From an uncultured Oscillospiraceae bacterium (GTDB lineage Bacteria > Bacillota > Clostridia > Oscillospirales > Oscillospiraceae): a stretch of 35,202 nucleotides of DNA. The stretch covers positions 1-35,202 of the forward strand of contig CANPWZ010000019.1 of NCBI GenBank assembly GCA_947585425.1, written 5' to 3'. The translations under genes and the position numbers were made by a program. The notes below the pieces were generated by a model. It worked only from the letters and a program-made list of their open reading frames with translations. It did no database searches and was not told where the DNA came from. Shown here in pieces: positions 34,633-35,202 of the stretch. The stretch's first letter is position 1. Every line of letters begins with the position of its first letter.

Positions 34633-34709
34633 AGAAACCCAGTAATATCAACGGTTTGCAAGCTGTCAGCAAGAGGTTTTATCTATCAAAATACCCCAAC
34701 ATTGATAAG

Positions 34710-34741
34710 CGCCGCCCCATGGAGACTACGGGCGGCGTTTT
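34710..34741 (+). terminator. Hairpin terminator in the junction
   Basis: An 8-bp stem CGCCGCCC / GGGCGGCG (34710-34717 with 34730-34737) with a 12-nt loop is followed by TTTTC. No gene directly upstream needs it, which suggests its own gene was lost. Confidence 0.65.
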
Positions 34742-34778
34742 CATATATCAAATTCAAAGGAGGCGGTACGATCCCCCT

Positions 34779-34806
34779 GCCGGGCTGAAATGCCCGGCTT
34801 TTTTAT
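34779..34806 (+). terminator. Second hairpin terminator or leader attenuator
   Basis: A 7-bp stem GCCGGGC / GCCCGGC (34779-34785 with 34792-34798) is followed by TTTTTT. It lies about 80 bp ahead of the last ORF. AAAGGAGG at 34757-34764 upstream could belong to a very short leader ORF, but no convincing one is present. Confidence 0.7.
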
Positions 34807-34884
34807 TTCCAGAGAAAATCGGCAATTTGTAGAAAATGAACTGCAAACTTTGTGCAAGACAACAAAAATGAAGGAGGCTTGAAA

Positions 34885-35202
34885 GTGGAAGAAGAAAAAC
34901 TGAACACCGGTCAGGGTGAGCAGATCACGAAGGATGAAGCCGTTACCCCCGCTGAACCTGGCCCAGACAAGAACGCCCCCGCCGCGCCGGAGCAGGGCGG
35001 CCCCGCCCAGCCGGAAACTGGCGATGCGGCGCTGAACAACGAGGCCGAGGCCGCCGTTCCCGGCGAAGAGGCCAAAGAGCCGGAAACTTCTATCCCCGGC
35101 ACGGAGGAAAAAGCGCCGGAGGCCACCACCCCGGAGGCGGACACCCGCCCGGAAAGCGAAAAGGCCCCGTGGGAGCGCCCGCAAGCCGATCTGGAGGCGG
35201 AG
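34885..35202 (+). CDS. Pro/Glu/Ala-rich ORF, 5' part, open at window end
   Basis: A GTG start preceded by GAAGGAGG (8 nt) opens a frame without stops for 106 codons to the end of the window. The translation begins MEEEKLNTGQGEQITKDEA and is an acidic low-complexity stretch (repeated PE, AP, EA, GE), with DNA that is GC-rich again. No domain is visible yet. Such disordered N-terminal leaders occur on large proteins of conjugative elements, but that is a guess. Minus-strand frames here are mirror images of the GC-rich codon pattern and lack ribosome sites. Confidence 0.6.
   Translation, partial: MEEEKLNTGQGEQITKDEAVTPAEPGPDKNAPAAPEQGGPAQPETGDAALNNEAEAAVPGEEAKEPETSIPGTEEKAPEATTPEADTRPESEKAPWERPQADLEAE

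Larger units (their letters stand above)
34520..34884. other. 365-bp noncoding junction after the cassette
   Basis: No gene is visible here. In order it holds the cassette terminator, a tRNA-3'-end-like scrap, an AT-rich stretch with CCCAGTAATATCAACGG near 34638, two more hairpin terminators, and the ribosome site of the last ORF. The density of terminators suggests a seam between separately acquired segments. Confidence 0.6.

Overview
The window comes from a high-GC, spore-forming Firmicute. The best guess is an Oscillospiraceae-type member of the Clostridia (Flavonifractor / Pseudoflavonifractor / Lawsonibacter-like). The basis is Firmicute-type regulation (strong AGGAGG ribosome sites, extended -10 promoters, a T-box, an S-box SAM riboswitch, a BlaI/M56 pair), two forespore genes (spoVAD, spoVAE) and GC-rich codon use. 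Species is inference.

Layout. 1-294 is the tail of a flavodoxin-like oxidoreductase. 418-3791 is a T-box-controlled ABC transporter (lipoprotein, permease, ATPase) whose apparent specifier is UGG, so probably a tryptophan importer of the TrpXYZ kind. 4016-4549 is long-form hibernation factor hpf. 4618-7600 (minus) is a BlaI-type repressor plus M56 membrane protease, with two dyad operators over its promoter. 7823-11349 is uppP then ftsK/spoIIIE. 11399-13699 (minus) is an SLH surface protein and a RodA/FtsW protein. A shared divergent promoter then starts tsaE-tsaB-upp-nrdR (13808-16068).

16198-16344 encodes a 48-residue Asn/Lys/Ser repeat protein behind a sigma-G-like promoter. 16499-19706 is a glycan module (GT4 glycosyltransferase, DUF4330 protein, O-antigen-ligase-like protein). 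19763-21173 (minus) is metK under a complete SAM-I riboswitch. 21283-22717 (minus) is spoVAD-spoVAE with a forespore-type promoter. 22798-24154 is a Cys-rich zinc-ribbon protein plus an acyl-ACP thioesterase. 24149-25212 (minus) is a DUF421-DUF4363 pair. 25401-29692 is carAB, followed by two small unknown genes and guaA (30809-32359).

Directly after the guaA stop, base composition drops sharply. A cytosine-5 DNA methyltransferase and an overlapping restriction endonuclease form an AT-rich restriction-modification cassette (32457-34519). It is followed by several terminators, a tRNA-3'-end-like scrap and the start of a GC-rich Pro/Glu-rich ORF that runs off the window. I read this as cargo at the left end of an element integrated at guaA. 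The right boundary and any integrase are outside the window.

Most of the window is conserved core genome. The parts most worth following are the small forespore-type repeat protein, the guaA-adjacent restriction-modification island, the BlaI/M56 sensor with an unrecognised long ectodomain, and the Cys-rich protein paired with the thioesterase.
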